Below are positions 46,444 through 56,944 of a stretch of 64,000 bases of DNA, piece after piece. The stretch spans positions 1-64,000 of the forward strand of contig NZ_JABAIK010000006.1 of NCBI RefSeq assembly GCF_012641465.1, written 5' to 3'. The position numbers and the translations under genes were made by a program. The stretch comes from Vibrio agarilyticus. GTDB taxonomy: Bacteria > Pseudomonadota > Gammaproteobacteria > Enterobacterales > Vibrionaceae. Each line of letters starts with the position of its first letter. Positions within the stretch are counted from its first letter, which is position 1. Under the pieces are notes generated by a model that saw only the letters and a program-made list of their open reading frames with translations, had not been told where the DNA came from and searched no databases.

Positions 46444-47931
46444 TTATGCTTCTTCGCCGAACCAACAAATATTACGAGCTGCCATGATAAGTTCACCAGC
46501 ACGCTCTTGTGTCAATCCGTCAATACCGTCTAAATCGTCAGTGCCTTGGTCAGCCAGATCTTCTAGCGTCACAACACCTTTTGCTGCCAACGCGAACGCC
46601 ATTTCGCGCTCAAGTCCTTCAAGAGCAAGCAGATCTTCTGCCGGCTCAAGGCCTTCAAATGTCTCTTCTTGTGCAAGTGCAATCGTTGTAAGCGCATCTT
46701 TTGCACGGTTACGCAGCTCTTCAACCAAATCTTCGTCAAGACCATCCACTTCAAGCAGCTCGTTAACAGGGACGTAAGCCACTTCTTCTAGTGTTGAGAA
46801 GCCTTCTTCCACCAACAACTGAGCGAAGTCCTCTTCAATATCAAGGTACTTCATGAAGTTATCGATAGACGCTTGTGATTCTGCTGCGTGTTTTTTCTCA
46901 AGATCTTCAACGGTCATGACATTCAGCTCCCACCCAGTTAACTGAGAGGCGAGACGAACGTTTTGACCGTTACGGCCGATAGCTTGAGCTAAATTGCCTG
47001 CTTCAACGGCAATATCCATCGCGTGCGCATCTTCATCAACAATGATGGATGCTACGTCTGCGGGCGCCATTGCGTTAATAACAAACTGCGCTGGATTATC
47101 ATCCCACAGCACAATGTCAATGCGCTCACCGCCAAGTTCGCCAGAAACCGCTTGAACACGAGCGCCGCGCATACCCACGCACGCGCCAACAGGGTCAATA
47201 CGTTTGTCGTTGGTTTTTACAGCGATTTTCGCGCGCGAACCAGGATCACGAGCGGCACCCTTGAGTTCAATAATTTCTTCGGCAATCTCAGGCACTTCAA
47301 CGCGGAACAGTTCGCAAAGCATATCAGGCTTTGAACGTGTTACGAAGAGTTGGAAACCGCGCGCTTCTGGTGCCACTTTGTAAAGGAGACCACGGACGCG
47401 GTCACCTGGGCGATGATTTTCACGCGGCAGCTGATCGTCACGTAGAATAACCGCTTCAGCGTTATTACCAAGATCCAATACGATAGTCTCGCGATTGACT
47501 TTCTTAACAACACCAGTCACAAGCTCGCCTTCGTTGTCAATAAATTGCTCAACGATTTGCGCACGCTCTGCTTCACGTACTTTTTGTACGATAACTTGTT
47601 TTGCTGTTTGGGTCGTGATGCGGTCAAATGTTACTGACTCGATTTGATCTTCGATGAAGTCGCCTAATTCAATGCTGTCGTCGTCATAACGAGCCGCTTC
47701 AAAAGAGATCTCTTTGGTTGGGCTCTCAACCTCTTCAACCACCAACCAACGACGGAAAGTGTCAAACTCGCCCGTTTTGCGGTCAATAGCAACACGAACA
47801 TCAATTTCGATTTCGTATTTTTTCTTAGTTGATGTTGCTAGCGCAGTTTCTAACGCTTCAAAAATACGCTCACGAGGTACAGCTTTCTCGTTTGAAACCG
47901 CCTCTACAACCGCTAAAATTTCTTTACTCAT
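46444..47931 (-). CDS. nusA: Transcription termination/antitermination factor NusA
   Basis: NusA binds RNA polymerase and RNA to modulate pausing, termination and antitermination. Domain order is the N-terminal RNAP-binding domain (1-125), S1 ([21 protein letters not shown]), KH1 and KH2 ([27 protein letters not shown] and [18 protein letters not shown]), then two acidic repeats at the C-terminus. Length (495 aa) matches E. coli. It lies between rimP and infB in the same operon. Confidence 0.98.
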   Translation of the reverse strand: MSKEILAVVEAVSNEKAVPRERIFEALETALATSTKKKYEIEIDVRVAIDRKTGEFDTFRRWLVVEEVESPTKEISFEAARYDDDSIELGDFIEDQIESVTFDRITTQTAKQVIVQKVREAERAQIVEQFIDNEGELVTGVVKKVNRETIVLDLGNNAEAVILRDDQLPRENHRPGDRVRGLLYKVAPEARGFQLFVTRSKPDMLCELFRVEVPEIAEEIIELKGAARDPGSRAKIAVKTNDKRIDPVGACVGMRGARVQAVSGELGGERIDIVLWDDNPAQFVINAMAPADVASIIVDEDAHAMDIAVEAGNLAQAIGRNGQNVRLASQLTGWELNVMTVEDLEKKHAAESQASIDNFMKYLDIEEDFAQLLVEEGFSTLEEVAYVPVNELLEVDGLDEDLVEELRNRAKDALTTIALAQEETFEGLEPAEDLLALEGLEREMAFALAAKGVVTLEDLADQGTDDLDGIDGLTQERAGELIMAARNICWFGEEA

Positions 47932-47964
47932 TTAGTTAGCCTCTAAGCTTCAATTTTTAGGGAC

Positions 47965-48420
47965 CTAGAATTTAGGGATCAGGTTTGCTTTTGCAATATT
48001 GCTAAGGGCAAACTGTTCTTCTTGCCCATCAACCATCACGGTAATAGTTTCGCCATCCACACCTTGGATGATGCCTTTCCATTTACGACGGTTACCAACG
48101 GCCATTTTTAGAACCAGATTGACCTCGTGACCAACGTACTTTTCGTAGTGGGCTGGTTTAAATAGAGGACGATCCAGACCTGGAGACGATACTTCAAGGC
48201 TGTAAGCCACCGAAATTGGGTCTTCAACATCGAGAACCGCACTCACTTGATGACTCACTTCGGCGCAATCGTCGACATTAATGCCATTTTCGTGGTCGAT
48301 GTAGATGCGCAAAGTCGAATGCGCGCCTGCTCGAATAAACTCTAATCCAACCAACTCATAACCTGCTGCTTCTACAGGAGCTTCAAGCATTTCAGTCAGT
48401 TGTCTCTCTAAACCAGTCAT
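47965..48420 (-). CDS. rimP: Ribosome maturation factor RimP
   Basis: RimP is needed for 30S subunit maturation. The 151-residue protein has the family motif [15 protein letters not shown] and the [21 protein letters not shown] segment. First protein gene of the rimP-nusA-infB-rbfA-truB operon, preceded by two terminator hairpins after metY. Confidence 0.96.
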   Translation of the reverse strand: MTGLERQLTEMLEAPVEAAGYELVGLEFIRAGAHSTLRIYIDHENGINVDDCAEVSHQVSAVLDVEDPISVAYSLEVSSPGLDRPLFKPAHYEKYVGHEVNLVLKMAVGNRRKWKGIIQGVDGETITVMVDGQEEQFALSNIAKANLIPKF

Positions 48421-48437
48421 TTAACCACTCCAGAAAC

Positions 48438-48457
48438 AAAAAAAGGGCTCAGAGCCC
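48438..48457 (-). terminator. Terminator-like hairpin just before rimP
   Basis: GGGCT-CAG-AGCCC on the minus strand is followed by seven T and lies 18-37 bp before the rimP ATG. Because it precedes the operon it may act as an attenuator of read-through from metY. Confidence 0.75.
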
Positions 48458-48519
48458 ATTCGATTTACCAAGCAACATTGAATTTTTCGGTGATTAACCT
48501 GAAAAAATTCAGATAACAA

Positions 48520-48542
48520 AAAACCCCGAAAGTCGGGGTTTT
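48520..48542 (-). terminator. Rho-independent terminator after the initiator tRNA gene
   Basis: AAAACCCCGA-AAG-TCGGGGTTTT forms a perfect 10-bp stem with T-runs, between metY and rimP on the minus strand. Confidence 0.92.
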
Positions 48543-48637
48543 ATGTTGCTGGACCCTGATACGTTGAGTGTAAGTGTAACACTCAACCCGCAGTGTGGTT
48601 AGCACTGCGCAAACTTGTACCAAACTTATCTTAAATT

Positions 48638-48714
<77 letters not shown>

Positions 48715-48772
48715 TCCGACTTGCTGTGCATTATAAACGCAACAAGCTATGGTTTACAAGTTTGTGAACACA

Positions 48773-48856
48773 TGGTGCCGAGAGAGGGACTCGAACCCTC
48801 ACACCAAAGGCACTAGCACCTCATGCTAGCGTGTCTACCAATTTCACCATCTCGGC
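48773..48856 (-). tRNA. leuU: tRNA-Leu (GAG)
   Basis: On the minus strand the gene begins GCCGAGATGGTGAAATTGG and ends CTCTCGGCACCA with encoded CCA. The anticodon loop is CATGAGGT (GAG), and the long variable arm GTGCCTTTGGTGT is typical of class II leucine tRNAs. It lies between secG and metY; E. coli leuU also follows secG. Confidence 0.96.
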
Positions 48857-48870
48857 AAATAAGTTAAAAC

Positions 48871-49203
48871 TTATTGAGGAATTTCATCACCTTTCGGCGC
48901 TGGAATGTCCTTTGCTGCATCAGCTGGCTGAACGATTTGACCTTGAGTTGGGTCAATCCATTGAGACTCTTCTTTGTGCGTAGTCATACGACCAAGAAGC
49001 AAGCTGCCTACAAAAAATACGGTTGCTAAAATCGCAGTTGTTCGGGTCAAAAAGTTACCAGAGCCGCTTGCGCCAAACACTGTGTTTGATGCGCCCGCAC
49101 CGAACGAGGCTCCCATATCTGCGCCTTTACCTTGTTGAATCAACACAAGGCCAATCACACCGGCCGCTGCCAACAGGTAAATCACAAGTAGAACTGTAAA
49201 CAT
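48871..49203 (-). CDS. secG: Preprotein translocase subunit SecG
   Basis: SecG is a small inner-membrane partner of SecYE. The start at MFTVLLVIYLLAAAGVIGLVLIQQGKGADMGASFG (49203) gives 110 aa and the usual two transmembrane segments around FLTRTTAILATVFFVGSLLL. AGGTGG lies five bases before it, so the longer frame to 49269 is rejected. tRNA-Leu follows. Confidence 0.95.
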   Translation of the reverse strand: MFTVLLVIYLLAAAGVIGLVLIQQGKGADMGASFGAGASNTVFGASGSGNFLTRTTAILATVFFVGSLLLGRMTTHKEESQWIDPTQGQIVQPADAAKDIPAPKGDEIPQ

Positions 49204-49400
49204 TTTTCCACCTATGTTCCAAATTGTTGAGCTAGCGCCATTTAAACCGAATAAAACATCCAAATTCAAACTAAGCCAGCGTCCTCCTTACTGAAGGCCG
49301 AGCAATACTAGCGAATGCGCTTAGCACTGACAAGGGAAAAACGAAAAAAAGTTGGCGAAAGCCACTCAAGCGGATAAAAAAAACACAAAAAACGCCATTT

Positions 49401-49439
49401 CACCGACAATGCACACTACAAGGGAGTACATTGTCGGTG
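49401..49439 (-). terminator. Hairpin terminator after glmM
   Basis: CACCGACAATG and CATTGTCGGTG form a perfect 11-bp stem around a 17-base loop after the glmM stop. Scattered T-runs follow downstream, so termination strength is uncertain. Confidence 0.7.
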
Positions 49440-49452
49440 GTTTCATTATCTA

Positions 49453-50793
49453 TTAACTGCTCATTCGCACCGCATCTGCGATTTGTTCCGCACAGCGTTG
49501 AACTTGAGCCTCGTCTTCCCCTTCAACCATGACGCGAATGAGAGGTTCGGTACCCGACTTGCGCAATAGCACACGACCTTTTTCACCCAATTCGTTCTCA
49601 GCCATTTCTGTTGCCATCAATACCGCTTCACTTTGTAATGGATTACCCTCACCACTAAAGCGCAAGTTAATCAGTACTTGCGGGTAAAGCGTCATACCTT
49701 GAGAAAGGTCATGCAATGTCATTGCACTGCCGACGACAGAGGCAAGTACTTGCAGCGCGGCAACGATGGCATCACCGGTAGTCACTTTATCAAGCAAAAT
49801 GACATGGCCTGAGTTTTCAGCACCGATTTTCCAGCCTTTTTCTAGCAGTTTTTCCATCACATAACGGTCACCCACTGCCGCTCGTATAAATGGAATTCCC
49901 AGTTGTTTTAGCCCATTTTCCATGCCAAGGTTTGTCATCAAAGTGCCGACGACGCCCCCTTTTAGCTCACCACGGCGCAAGGCATCACGAGCAATAATAT
50001 ACGCGATTTGGTCGCCATCGATTTTATTGCCCATGTGATCAACCATAATAATGCGGTCGCCATCACCATCAAACGCCAAGCCTACGTCGGCATTTTCGGC
50101 AACCACACGCTGTTGCAACGCGCGCACATCAGTGGCGCCAACTTCGTCATTAATGTTGGTGCCATTTGGCTCCACACCCATTGCAATGACATCGGCGCCA
50201 AGCTCAGCAAATACCGATGGCGCAATGTGGTAGGTGGCACCGTGAGCGCAATCCACCACAATTTTTAATCCCGCCAAACTCAACGAGGAGGGGAAGGTAC
50301 TTTTACAAAATTCGATATATCGTCCAGCAGCATCGTTGAGACGCGTTGCTTTACCTAACAAAGCCGACTCAACACATTCAATTGGTTTGTCTAACTCCGC
50401 TTCGATAGCAAGCTCAATATCGTCAGGAAGTTTGGTCCCTTCCGATGAAAAAAACTTAATCCCATTGTCGTAATAAGGATTGTGCGACGCCGAAATAACA
50501 ATCCCAGCCTCAGCTCGAAACGTTTGAGTCAAATAAGCCACTGCTGGGGTCGGCATCGGTCCAGTAAAGGTGGCCTTTAACCCCGCAGCGGCAAGCCCGG
50601 CCTCAAGCGCAGACTCAAGCATATAACCAGAGATGCGCGTATCTTTACCAATAATGACCTTTTTCGTACCTTGTTTTGCTAATACGCGTCCAGCTGCCCA
50701 GCCAAGTTTGAGTACAAAATCAGGAGTGATAGGGTATTGTCCAACCTTACCGCGTACTCCATCTGTACCAAAATAACGTCGTTTTTCAGACAT
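49453..50793 (-). CDS. glmM: Phosphoglucosamine mutase GlmM
   Basis: GlmM converts glucosamine 6-phosphate to the 1-phosphate for UDP-GlcNAc and hence peptidoglycan. The phosphoserine loop is in [16 protein letters not shown] near residue 101, the Mg site in DGDGDR and the sugar loop in GAENSGH. Length (446 aa) is normal. It follows folP by 33 bp, so folP-glmM is an operon as in E. coli. Confidence 0.97.
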   Translation of the reverse strand: MSEKRRYFGTDGVRGKVGQYPITPDFVLKLGWAAGRVLAKQGTKKVIIGKDTRISGYMLESALEAGLAAAGLKATFTGPMPTPAVAYLTQTFRAEAGIVISASHNPYYDNGIKFFSSEGTKLPDDIELAIEAELDKPIECVESALLGKATRLNDAAGRYIEFCKSTFPSSLSLAGLKIVVDCAHGATYHIAPSVFAELGADVIAMGVEPNGTNINDEVGATDVRALQQRVVAENADVGLAFDGDGDRIIMVDHMGNKIDGDQIAYIIARDALRRGELKGGVVGTLMTNLGMENGLKQLGIPFIRAAVGDRYVMEKLLEKGWKIGAENSGHVILLDKVTTGDAIVAALQVLASVVGSAMTLHDLSQGMTLYPQVLINLRFSGEGNPLQSEAVLMATEMAENELGEKGRVLLRKSGTEPLIRVMVEGEDEAQVQRCAEQIADAVRMSS

Positions 50794-50826
50794 GTGATAC
50801 CTTCATTTTTTTTTGTGATATTGAAT

Positions 50827-51651
50827 TTATTGCTTGAGCGCAGCAAGAATTTTCATTGCTTGCTGAGTTTGCGCGACATCATGCACTCGAATGATCTGAG
50901 CTCCTTTTTGCGCTGCGATGGTCGCGCATATAACACTGCCCACTACGCTTTGCATCGGCGTAACGTCAAGCAGATTACAAACCATGGATTTACGCGACAT
51001 CCCCACAAGTAGAGGTAAGCCAAACTGATGAAGCTTTTCAAGATGCGCTAACAACTGGTAGTTATGTTCGAGTGTTTTGCCAAACCCAAACCCGGGATCC
51101 AATACCAAGCGCTCGCGCGCAATACCCGCAGCTTCACATACTGCGATACGCTCTGCTAAAAAAGCACTGACGTCATCTTCAATATTTTGATAGCAAGGTG
51201 CTGATTGCATGGTTTTCGGCTGTCCCTGCATGTGCATTAAGCAAATCGGCACATTTGACTGAGCGGCCACTTCAAGCGCACCAGGCTCGGCTAATGCCCG
51301 CACATCATTTATCAAATCAGCGCCAGCCGCAACGGCTTGGCGCATCACTTCGGCTTTGCTGGTGTCGATGGATATCCAGACATCAAAACGAGAACGCAGA
51401 GCTTCGATGACGGGGATGGTTCGTGCTAACTCTTCATCAAGGGGTACCTCTGCGGCCCCCGGTCGTGTTGATTCACCACCAACATCAATGATAGTTGCGC
51501 CCGAGGCTATCATCGCCTCTGCTTGCGCAAGCGCATTATCAAGTGAGGTGTAACGCCCGCCATCTGAAAAGGAATCTGGCGTCACGTTTAAAATCCCCAT
51601 AATTTGGGGCTGAGTGAGATCTAATGTTTTATTATTCGTAATTAATTTCAT
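50827..51651 (-). CDS. folP: Dihydropteroate synthase FolP
   Basis: FolP joins p-aminobenzoate to the pterin in folate synthesis and is the sulfonamide target. Motifs GILNVTPDSFSDGG, DVGGESTRPGA and DPGFGFGKTLEHN are intact. Length (274 aa) is normal. It lies between ftsH, which has its own terminator, and glmM. Confidence 0.97.
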   Translation of the reverse strand: MKLITNNKTLDLTQPQIMGILNVTPDSFSDGGRYTSLDNALAQAEAMIASGATIIDVGGESTRPGAAEVPLDEELARTIPVIEALRSRFDVWISIDTSKAEVMRQAVAAGADLINDVRALAEPGALEVAAQSNVPICLMHMQGQPKTMQSAPCYQNIEDDVSAFLAERIAVCEAAGIARERLVLDPGFGFGKTLEHNYQLLAHLEKLHQFGLPLLVGMSRKSMVCNLLDVTPMQSVVGSVICATIAAQKGAQIIRVHDVAQTQQAMKILAALKQ

Positions 51652-51663
51652 GGCAAAAACACA

Positions 51664-51689
51664 AAAACCCCGAGTTTCCTCGGGGTTTT
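51664..51689 (-). terminator. Rho-independent terminator of ftsH
   Basis: AAAACCCCGAG-TTTC-CTCGGGGTTTT is a perfect 11-bp stem with T-runs on the minus strand, between ftsH and folP. Confidence 0.92.
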
Positions 51690-51706
51690 ACCGTTAAATT
51701 AAGAGA

Positions 51707-53686
51707 TCAATCTGCATCTTTTTTATCTGCAATCGGCGCTGCGTTTTCAGCAGAAGCGCCATCTTGAGACTTCGCTTGAACGCTTTCTTGATCACCCTTT
51801 TGCTCTGGCTTATCCGTCGGCTCTTGGGATTTAGCTTCAGAGCTTGGTGGTGTATTGTCACCATCAGTCCAGCCAGCAGGCTCACGGATTTCGCTCTTAC
51901 GTGCCATCAAGTCGTCGATTTGACCCGCATCAATGGTTTCATATTTCATCAATGCATCTTTCATTGCATGCATGATATCCATATTGTCTTCAAGCAGCTT
52001 ACGCGCGCGTTCATAGTTACGGTCGATAAGTTTGCGCACTTCGTCATCAATGGTCTTCGCCGTATCATCTGACATATGTTTGCTTTGACTCATCGAGCGT
52101 CCTAGGAAGACTTCACCTTCCTCTTCCGCATAAAGCATCGGGCCCAATTTCTCAGAGAAGCCCCATTGAGTCACCATCTTACGCGCAATATCTGTCGCAC
52201 GCTCAATGTCATTTGATGCTCCAGTCGATACCTTTTCTTTACCGTAGATAAGCTCTTCTGCCAGACGACCACCATATAAACTCGAAATCATTGACTCCAA
52301 GTGCTGGCGCGACATACTGACGCGATCCCCTTCCGGTAAATACATAGTAACGCCAAGCGCGCGACCACGAGGAATAATCGATACTTTGTAGACAGGATCA
52401 TGCTCAGGAACCAAACGGCCTACAATTGCATGACCGGCTTCATGATAAGCCGTCGACTCTTTGGTCTCTTCAGACATCACCATAGAGCGACGTTCCGCAC
52501 CCATCATGATTTTGTCTTTTGCTAATTCAAACTCAACCATAGAGACATTGCGCTTGTTACCACGCGCCGCGAACAATGCTGCCTCGTTGACTAAGTTAGC
52601 TAAATCAGCGCCCGAGAACCCTGGCGTACCACGCGCAATAAGTGAAGGCTCAACGTCACTTGCTAATGGAACTTTGCGCATATGCACTTTAAGGATTTGC
52701 TCACGCCCACGTACGTCAGGTAAGCCAACCACGACTTGACGGTCAAAACGCCCTGGTCGAAGCAGTGCAGGATCTAGCACATCTGGACGGTTTGTTGCGG
52801 CGATAACAATAATACCTTCATTACCTTCAAAACCGTCCATTTCCACCAGCATTTGGTTCAATGTTTGCTCACGCTCATCGTGACCACCACCAACACCCGC
52901 ACCACGCTGGCGACCCACAGCATCGATTTCGTCAATAAAGATGATGCACGGTGATGCCTTTTTCGCTTGCTCAAACATGTCGCGCACACGAGAAGCACCC
53001 ACACCGACAAACATCTCAACGAAATCAGAGCCTGAAATAGTAAAGAAAGGCACTTTGGCTTCACCAGCGATCGCCTTCGCCAGCAAGGTTTTACCTGTAC
53101 CTGGAGGACCAACCATCAGTACGCCAGTTGGGATTTTACCCCCCAACTTTTGAAAGCGGCTCGGGTCGCGAAGATAGTCGACCAGCTCTTTAACATCTTC
53201 TTTCGCTTCATCACAGCCAGCCACATCCGCAAAGGTCGTTTTGATTTGCTCTTCGCTCATCATACGCGCTTTACTTTTGCCAAAAGACATGGCTCCTTTG
53301 CCACCGCCCCCTTGCATTTGACGCATAAAGAAAATCCATACGCCGATCAGCAAGATCATTGGGAACCACGAGATGAAGATGGTGCCCAATAGACTCTGCT
53401 CTTCTGGTGGTGTGCCTTGAACTTTTACGTTGTGATTGATGAGATCATCCAACAGCTTTTGATCACGTAGTGGCATGTAAGTAACGTATTTACCGCCACC
53501 ACCACGACGCATATAAGTGATCTCGCCGCCTTTAAACGTTGCTTCTTGAACTTGGCCTTGGCCAACTTCATGTACAAACGTGCTGTAATCGACCGTGCGT
53601 CCGTTGCTTTCTCCAGGACCGAAGTTCTGGAATACCGACATCAGTACGACAGCAATTACAAGCCACAGAATTAAATTTTTTGCCAT
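51707..53686 (-). CDS. ftsH: ATP-dependent zinc metalloprotease FtsH
   Basis: FtsH is a membrane-anchored AAA+ protease that degrades sigma-32, LpxC and damaged membrane proteins. Transmembrane segments are near 5-22 and 97-118, bracketing a small periplasmic domain. The AAA module has [21 protein letters not shown] and the second-region-of-homology [17 protein letters not shown]. The protease site is HEAGH. The C-terminal tail is low-complexity and acidic/polar. ATG 53686 is preferred to TTG 53695, giving 659 aa. Confidence 0.97.
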   Translation of the reverse strand: MAKNLILWLVIAVVLMSVFQNFGPGESNGRTVDYSTFVHEVGQGQVQEATFKGGEITYMRRGGGGKYVTYMPLRDQKLLDDLINHNVKVQGTPPEEQSLLGTIFISWFPMILLIGVWIFFMRQMQGGGGKGAMSFGKSKARMMSEEQIKTTFADVAGCDEAKEDVKELVDYLRDPSRFQKLGGKIPTGVLMVGPPGTGKTLLAKAIAGEAKVPFFTISGSDFVEMFVGVGASRVRDMFEQAKKASPCIIFIDEIDAVGRQRGAGVGGGHDEREQTLNQMLVEMDGFEGNEGIIVIAATNRPDVLDPALLRPGRFDRQVVVGLPDVRGREQILKVHMRKVPLASDVEPSLIARGTPGFSGADLANLVNEAALFAARGNKRNVSMVEFELAKDKIMMGAERRSMVMSEETKESTAYHEAGHAIVGRLVPEHDPVYKVSIIPRGRALGVTMYLPEGDRVSMSRQHLESMISSLYGGRLAEELIYGKEKVSTGASNDIERATDIARKMVTQWGFSEKLGPMLYAEEEGEVFLGRSMSQSKHMSDDTAKTIDDEVRKLIDRNYERARKLLEDNMDIMHAMKDALMKYETIDAGQIDDLMARKSEIREPAGWTDGDNTPPSSEAKSQEPTDKPEQKGDQESVQAKSQDGASAENAAPIADKKDAD

Positions 53687-53794
53687 GTCACTCAAGGTGT
53701 CAGCCTCGCGATAACCAATTGTAATGAAAGGTAGGGTACTACAGTTTTTCAGCCGTAGCCATAGTGTTAACTTGTGCTAAAAGCAGCAAAAGCG

Positions 53795-54424
53795 TTAGCC
53801 TTTGTAACCAGTTGCGACTACAAAAACTTCTCGCGAACGCGCTCGAGACGAGTCAGGTTTGCGAATTTTTACCGTATGAAACAGTTCTCGAACCTCTTTG
53901 ACATATTGGTCAAAGCCTTCACCTTGGAACACTTTAACCACATAACTGCCGCCGGGCGCGAGCACTTGTCGACACATATCCAGCGCTAACTCAACAAGAT
54001 ACATTGCACGAGGTTGGTCTACAGAATTGTTGCCTGCGATGTTGGGAGCCATGTCTGACATCACAACATCCACCAGCGAGGGTTGAATTCGCTCAAGTAA
54101 CGCTTCAAGTACTGCATCATCACGAAAATCACCTTGTAAAAAGCTGACGCCTGCGATGGGATCCATCGGCAACAAGTCACAAGCGATGATTTGACCTTGC
54201 TCTCCTACTATCTTAGCAGCATATTGCGACCAACCACCGGGCGCAGCACCTAAATCGACGACTGTCATCCCATTTTTCAACAATTTGTCTTTGTTTTGGA
54301 TCTCTTCAATCTTGAAATAGGCACGCGAACGATAGCCTTTTTTACGCGCCTCGTTAGCGTATTTGTCGTCGAAGTGCTCTTTTAACCAACGGCCAGAACT
54401 GGCCGAATGCTTTTGTTTACTCAT
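53795..54424 (-). CDS. rlmE: 23S rRNA 2'-O-methyltransferase RlmE (RrmJ/FtsJ)
   Basis: RlmE methylates U2552 of 23S rRNA. The SAM-binding site is [15 protein letters not shown], and the K-D-K-E catalytic residues fall in [28 protein letters not shown] and RSREVFVV. Length (209 aa) is normal. It precedes ftsH on the same strand, as in E. coli. Confidence 0.96.
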   Translation of the reverse strand: MSKQKHSASSGRWLKEHFDDKYANEARKKGYRSRAYFKIEEIQNKDKLLKNGMTVVDLGAAPGGWSQYAAKIVGEQGQIIACDLLPMDPIAGVSFLQGDFRDDAVLEALLERIQPSLVDVVMSDMAPNIAGNNSVDQPRAMYLVELALDMCRQVLAPGGSYVVKVFQGEGFDQYVKEVRELFHTVKIRKPDSSRARSREVFVVATGYKG

Positions 54425-54536
54425 TAATATCCCAACAAGCTATGCGTATCCATTGCCAATAAATTATAGTCTTTGACAATAGATGGCGTTAATATGACGG
54501 CTTTTCAACCCATAGATTACAGAAATTGGCGGCGCA

Positions 54537-54833
54537 ATGAACCTAAGCACCAAACAAAGACAGCACCTCAAAGGCCTAGCACACAGTTTAAAACCTGTGG
54601 TTTTGCTTGGCGCAAATGGCTTAACTGAAGCCGTGCTGGCCGAAATCGAAATCGCGCTCGATCACCATGAGCTGATCAAAGTAAAAGTGGCTTCAGAGGA
54701 TCGCGAAACCAAACAATTGATCATTGATGCGATTGTGCGTGAAACTGGCGCTGAGAAAGTACAGACCATCGGTAAAATCCTTGTTCTGTTCCGTCAAAGC
54801 GAACAACGCAAAATCGAGCTACCACGTAAATAA
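54537..54833 (+). CDS. yhbY: CRM-domain RNA-binding protein YhbY
   Basis: The 98-residue protein is a single CRM domain, with the GxxG loop in LLGANGLTEAVLAEIEIALDHHELIKVKV. It binds pre-50S particles in E. coli. It is divergent from rlmE by 112 bp, the conserved arrangement. Confidence 0.95.
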   Translation: MNLSTKQRQHLKGLAHSLKPVVLLGANGLTEAVLAEIEIALDHHELIKVKVASEDRETKQLIIDAIVRETGAEKVQTIGKILVLFRQSEQRKIELPRK

Positions 54834-54856
54834 TCGTCATTATTGTGTCGATGATG

Positions 54857-54883
54857 AAAAAGGTCGCATTTGCGACCTTTTTT
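54857..54883. terminator. Bidirectional terminator between yhbY and greA
   Basis: AAAAAGGTCGCA-TT-TGCGACCTTTTTT has A and T runs on both sides. The flanking genes converge. Confidence 0.9.
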
Positions 54884-54944
54884 GTTTTTATACCTAAACG
54901 ACTTCACAATATGAGGCTGGGCATAACATCAATGATTGGATCAA

Positions 54945-55418
54945 TTAGAGATATTCAACGCGATCTATCTCAAAATCCTTCTGGCCACCAGGGGTCGTAA
55001 TCACCACCTCATCGCCTTCCATTTTGCCAATCAAACCACGCGCCATCGGTGAGCTTACCGAAATCAAACCAAGTTTGATGTTTGCTTCATCATCGCCGAC
55101 GATTTGGTATTTTTTCTCTTCGTCACTTTCTAAATCAATCAGAGTAACTGTTGCACCAAAAATAACTTTGCCGCTGTTATCCATCTTAGATACATCAATC
55201 ACTTGAGCGACAGAAAGCTTATATTCGATATCACGAATTTGCGCTTCACAAATGCCCTGCTCTTCACGAGCAGCGTGATACTCAGCATTTTCTTTCAGGT
55301 CACCTAACTCACGAGCTTCGGCAATCGCTTCCGAAATTTGTGGACGAAGCTTTAACAATCTTTCGAGCTCAGTACGAAGCAACTGCTCTCCGCGGACGGT
55401 CATCGGAACTTTTTCCAT
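54945..55418 (-). CDS. greA: Transcription elongation factor GreA
   Basis: GreA rescues backtracked RNA polymerase by stimulating RNA cleavage. The N-terminal coiled coil carries the acidic tip in [20 protein letters not shown]. The C-terminal globular domain has the [16 protein letters not shown] signature. Length (157 aa) is normal. Confidence 0.97.
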   Translation of the reverse strand: MEKVPMTVRGEQLLRTELERLLKLRPQISEAIAEARELGDLKENAEYHAAREEQGICEAQIRDIEYKLSVAQVIDVSKMDNSGKVIFGATVTLIDLESDEEKKYQIVGDDEANIKLGLISVSSPMARGLIGKMEGDEVVITTPGGQKDFEIDRVEYL

Positions 55419-55900
55419 TTAAAACTCCCATGCCAAAGTCAAACTTTGGACAAAATAAAACCACCCGACCGACAGGTTGGGTAGTTATCAAAATCAATGA
55501 ATTTGACTTAGTTTAAACAAACTTTGCGGCTAAATCATCTTAATTCGTCATAGCCAATTCGGCAGAAAGAACCATTTTGCGCAAAAAAACTCGAGCCAAA
55601 TCACAGTTTTAATTTTCGACATTTAGACCAAAAATATAAAATTTTATAAATCACCCAAATAAAACCTCTCACCCTTCCGGTTACAACACGCTGTTTTTTA
55701 TAGTGAAGCCGTTATACCACAGTGCCTACAGCAGAATTTCGACCGAATTTATATATTTTTACTCACCTATTGCCAATTTTATCAGTAAAACATTCCCAGC
55801 TCAGAAGCGGTCACATCGCGAATCGAAAACTATAAGTGACCCTTTCTGCCAGCCATGCAGTGCTCATGTTGGGCACGAGTGGAAAACATAGGAATGAACA
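55419..55900. other. Long AT-rich upstream region of the OmpU-type porin gene
   Basis: This 480-bp gap has no convincing gene. TATAGT at 55697 is a possible -10 with a poor -35, which suggests an activator. TAAAA-TTTTA-TAAAT at 55637-55651 is close to the ToxR motif TNAAA-N5-TNAAA (one mismatch) and would lie at about -65. If so the leader is about 190 nt. All of this is inference. Confidence 0.45.
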
Positions 55901-56821
55901 ATGAAAAAGACTCTAATTGCACTGACTATCGCGTCGATGGCAGCAGGCGTAAACGCAGCTGAACTGTACAACCAGAACGGCAACACACTAAACCTAAGTG
56001 GTCGTGCAGAAGCAGTTGTCTCACATCAAGACGCAACCGCAACTCGCGGCGATTTTGAAGATCAATCTCGCGTTCGACTCAATGTTGCAGGTACGACCCA
56101 AATCAACGACGCCCTGTACGCCGTTGGTGTTTGGGAAGGCGAATTTGTTACAGCTGATAAATCGGCTATCGATACTCGCTACGGTTTTGCCGGTATTGGC
56201 GGTGAATTTGGCCTAGTGACCTATGGTAAAAACGACGGTTCTCTTGGCATGATCACCGATTTTACCGATATCATGTCTTGGCATGGCGCGGGCGCGGGTC
56301 AAAAGTTGTCAGTTGCGGATCGTACAGAGAACAACTTGGGCTACGTTGGTAATTTCGCTGCACTAACCGTGAAAGCAAACTATCGCTTTGACGATGCGAC
56401 GGCAGGCCAAACATCTACCGATGGCTTCTCTATCGGCGCTAAATATGCACTAGGCAACAGTGGCTTTGCTCTAGGTGCAGGTATGGCAAGCGAAAGCTCT
56501 GTTGAGCAATATATGCTGGGTGCAGGATACGAACTAAACAACCTTTACTTCGGCGCTCTTGCAACAAGCAAAACCTTTGACAACAGCAACGATTACTTCG
56601 GTTACGAGCTTGCAGCTCAATACACGCTAGACAAAACTGTACTAACAGGTACTTATGCAAATGGTGAGTTTGACAACGATACCGATGCTAGCGTGGATCA
56701 AATCGCACTTGAAGCGGCATACTTCTTCAAGCCAAACTTCCGTGGTTACACATCTTACAACTTCAACATGGTTGATGGTCAAGATGACGAGCTAATCCTT
56801 GGTCTTCGTTACGATTACTAA
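55901..56821 (+). CDS. ompU: OmpU-type outer-membrane porin
   Basis: This is a trimeric general porin of the Porin_4 type. Residues 1-19 are a signal peptide (MKKTLIALTIASMAAGVNA). Alternating beta-strands follow, for example LNLSGRAEAVVSHQ, YGFAGIGGEFGLVTYGKNDG and YELAAQYTLDKTVLTGTYANG, and it ends with the aromatic C-terminus LRYDY used for outer-membrane insertion. Position between greA and dacB matches ompU of V. cholerae. At 306 aa it is about 40 residues shorter than the V. cholerae protein, so loops differ. Confidence 0.85.
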   Translation: MKKTLIALTIASMAAGVNAAELYNQNGNTLNLSGRAEAVVSHQDATATRGDFEDQSRVRLNVAGTTQINDALYAVGVWEGEFVTADKSAIDTRYGFAGIGGEFGLVTYGKNDGSLGMITDFTDIMSWHGAGAGQKLSVADRTENNLGYVGNFAALTVKANYRFDDATAGQTSTDGFSIGAKYALGNSGFALGAGMASESSVEQYMLGAGYELNNLYFGALATSKTFDNSNDYFGYELAAQYTLDKTVLTGTYANGEFDNDTDASVDQIALEAAYFFKPNFRGYTSYNFNMVDGQDDELILGLRYDY

Positions 56822-56833
56822 GAGATACCCTTA

Positions 56834-56860
56834 ACAACGCCAGCGCCATGCTGGCGTTGT
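56834..56860 (+). terminator. Terminator hairpin after the porin gene
   Basis: ACAACGCCAGC-GCCAT-GCTGGCGTTGT is a perfect 11-bp stem 13 bp after the porin stop. The T-run is poor (TGTATC). Confidence 0.75.
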
Positions 56861-56878
56861 TGTATCAGACCATAGGGC

Positions 56879-56910
56879 CAGCTGCTTCAAGTCTGCAAGG
56901 GATGGGTATA
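56879..56910 (-). repeat. Fragment of a family A repeat end
   Basis: CAGCTGCTTCAAGTCTGCAAGGGATGGGTATA resembles the TTCAAG...GGGTATA terminus of family A copies. Only the end is present. Confidence 0.5.
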
Positions 56911-56944
56911 TACTCAACCCATCACATTTCAGCCCACTGCCACT

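Noticed and set aside
55703-55891. 62-residue frame in the porin leader
   Set aside because: It has no ribosome binding site and lies in an AT-rich untranslated leader.
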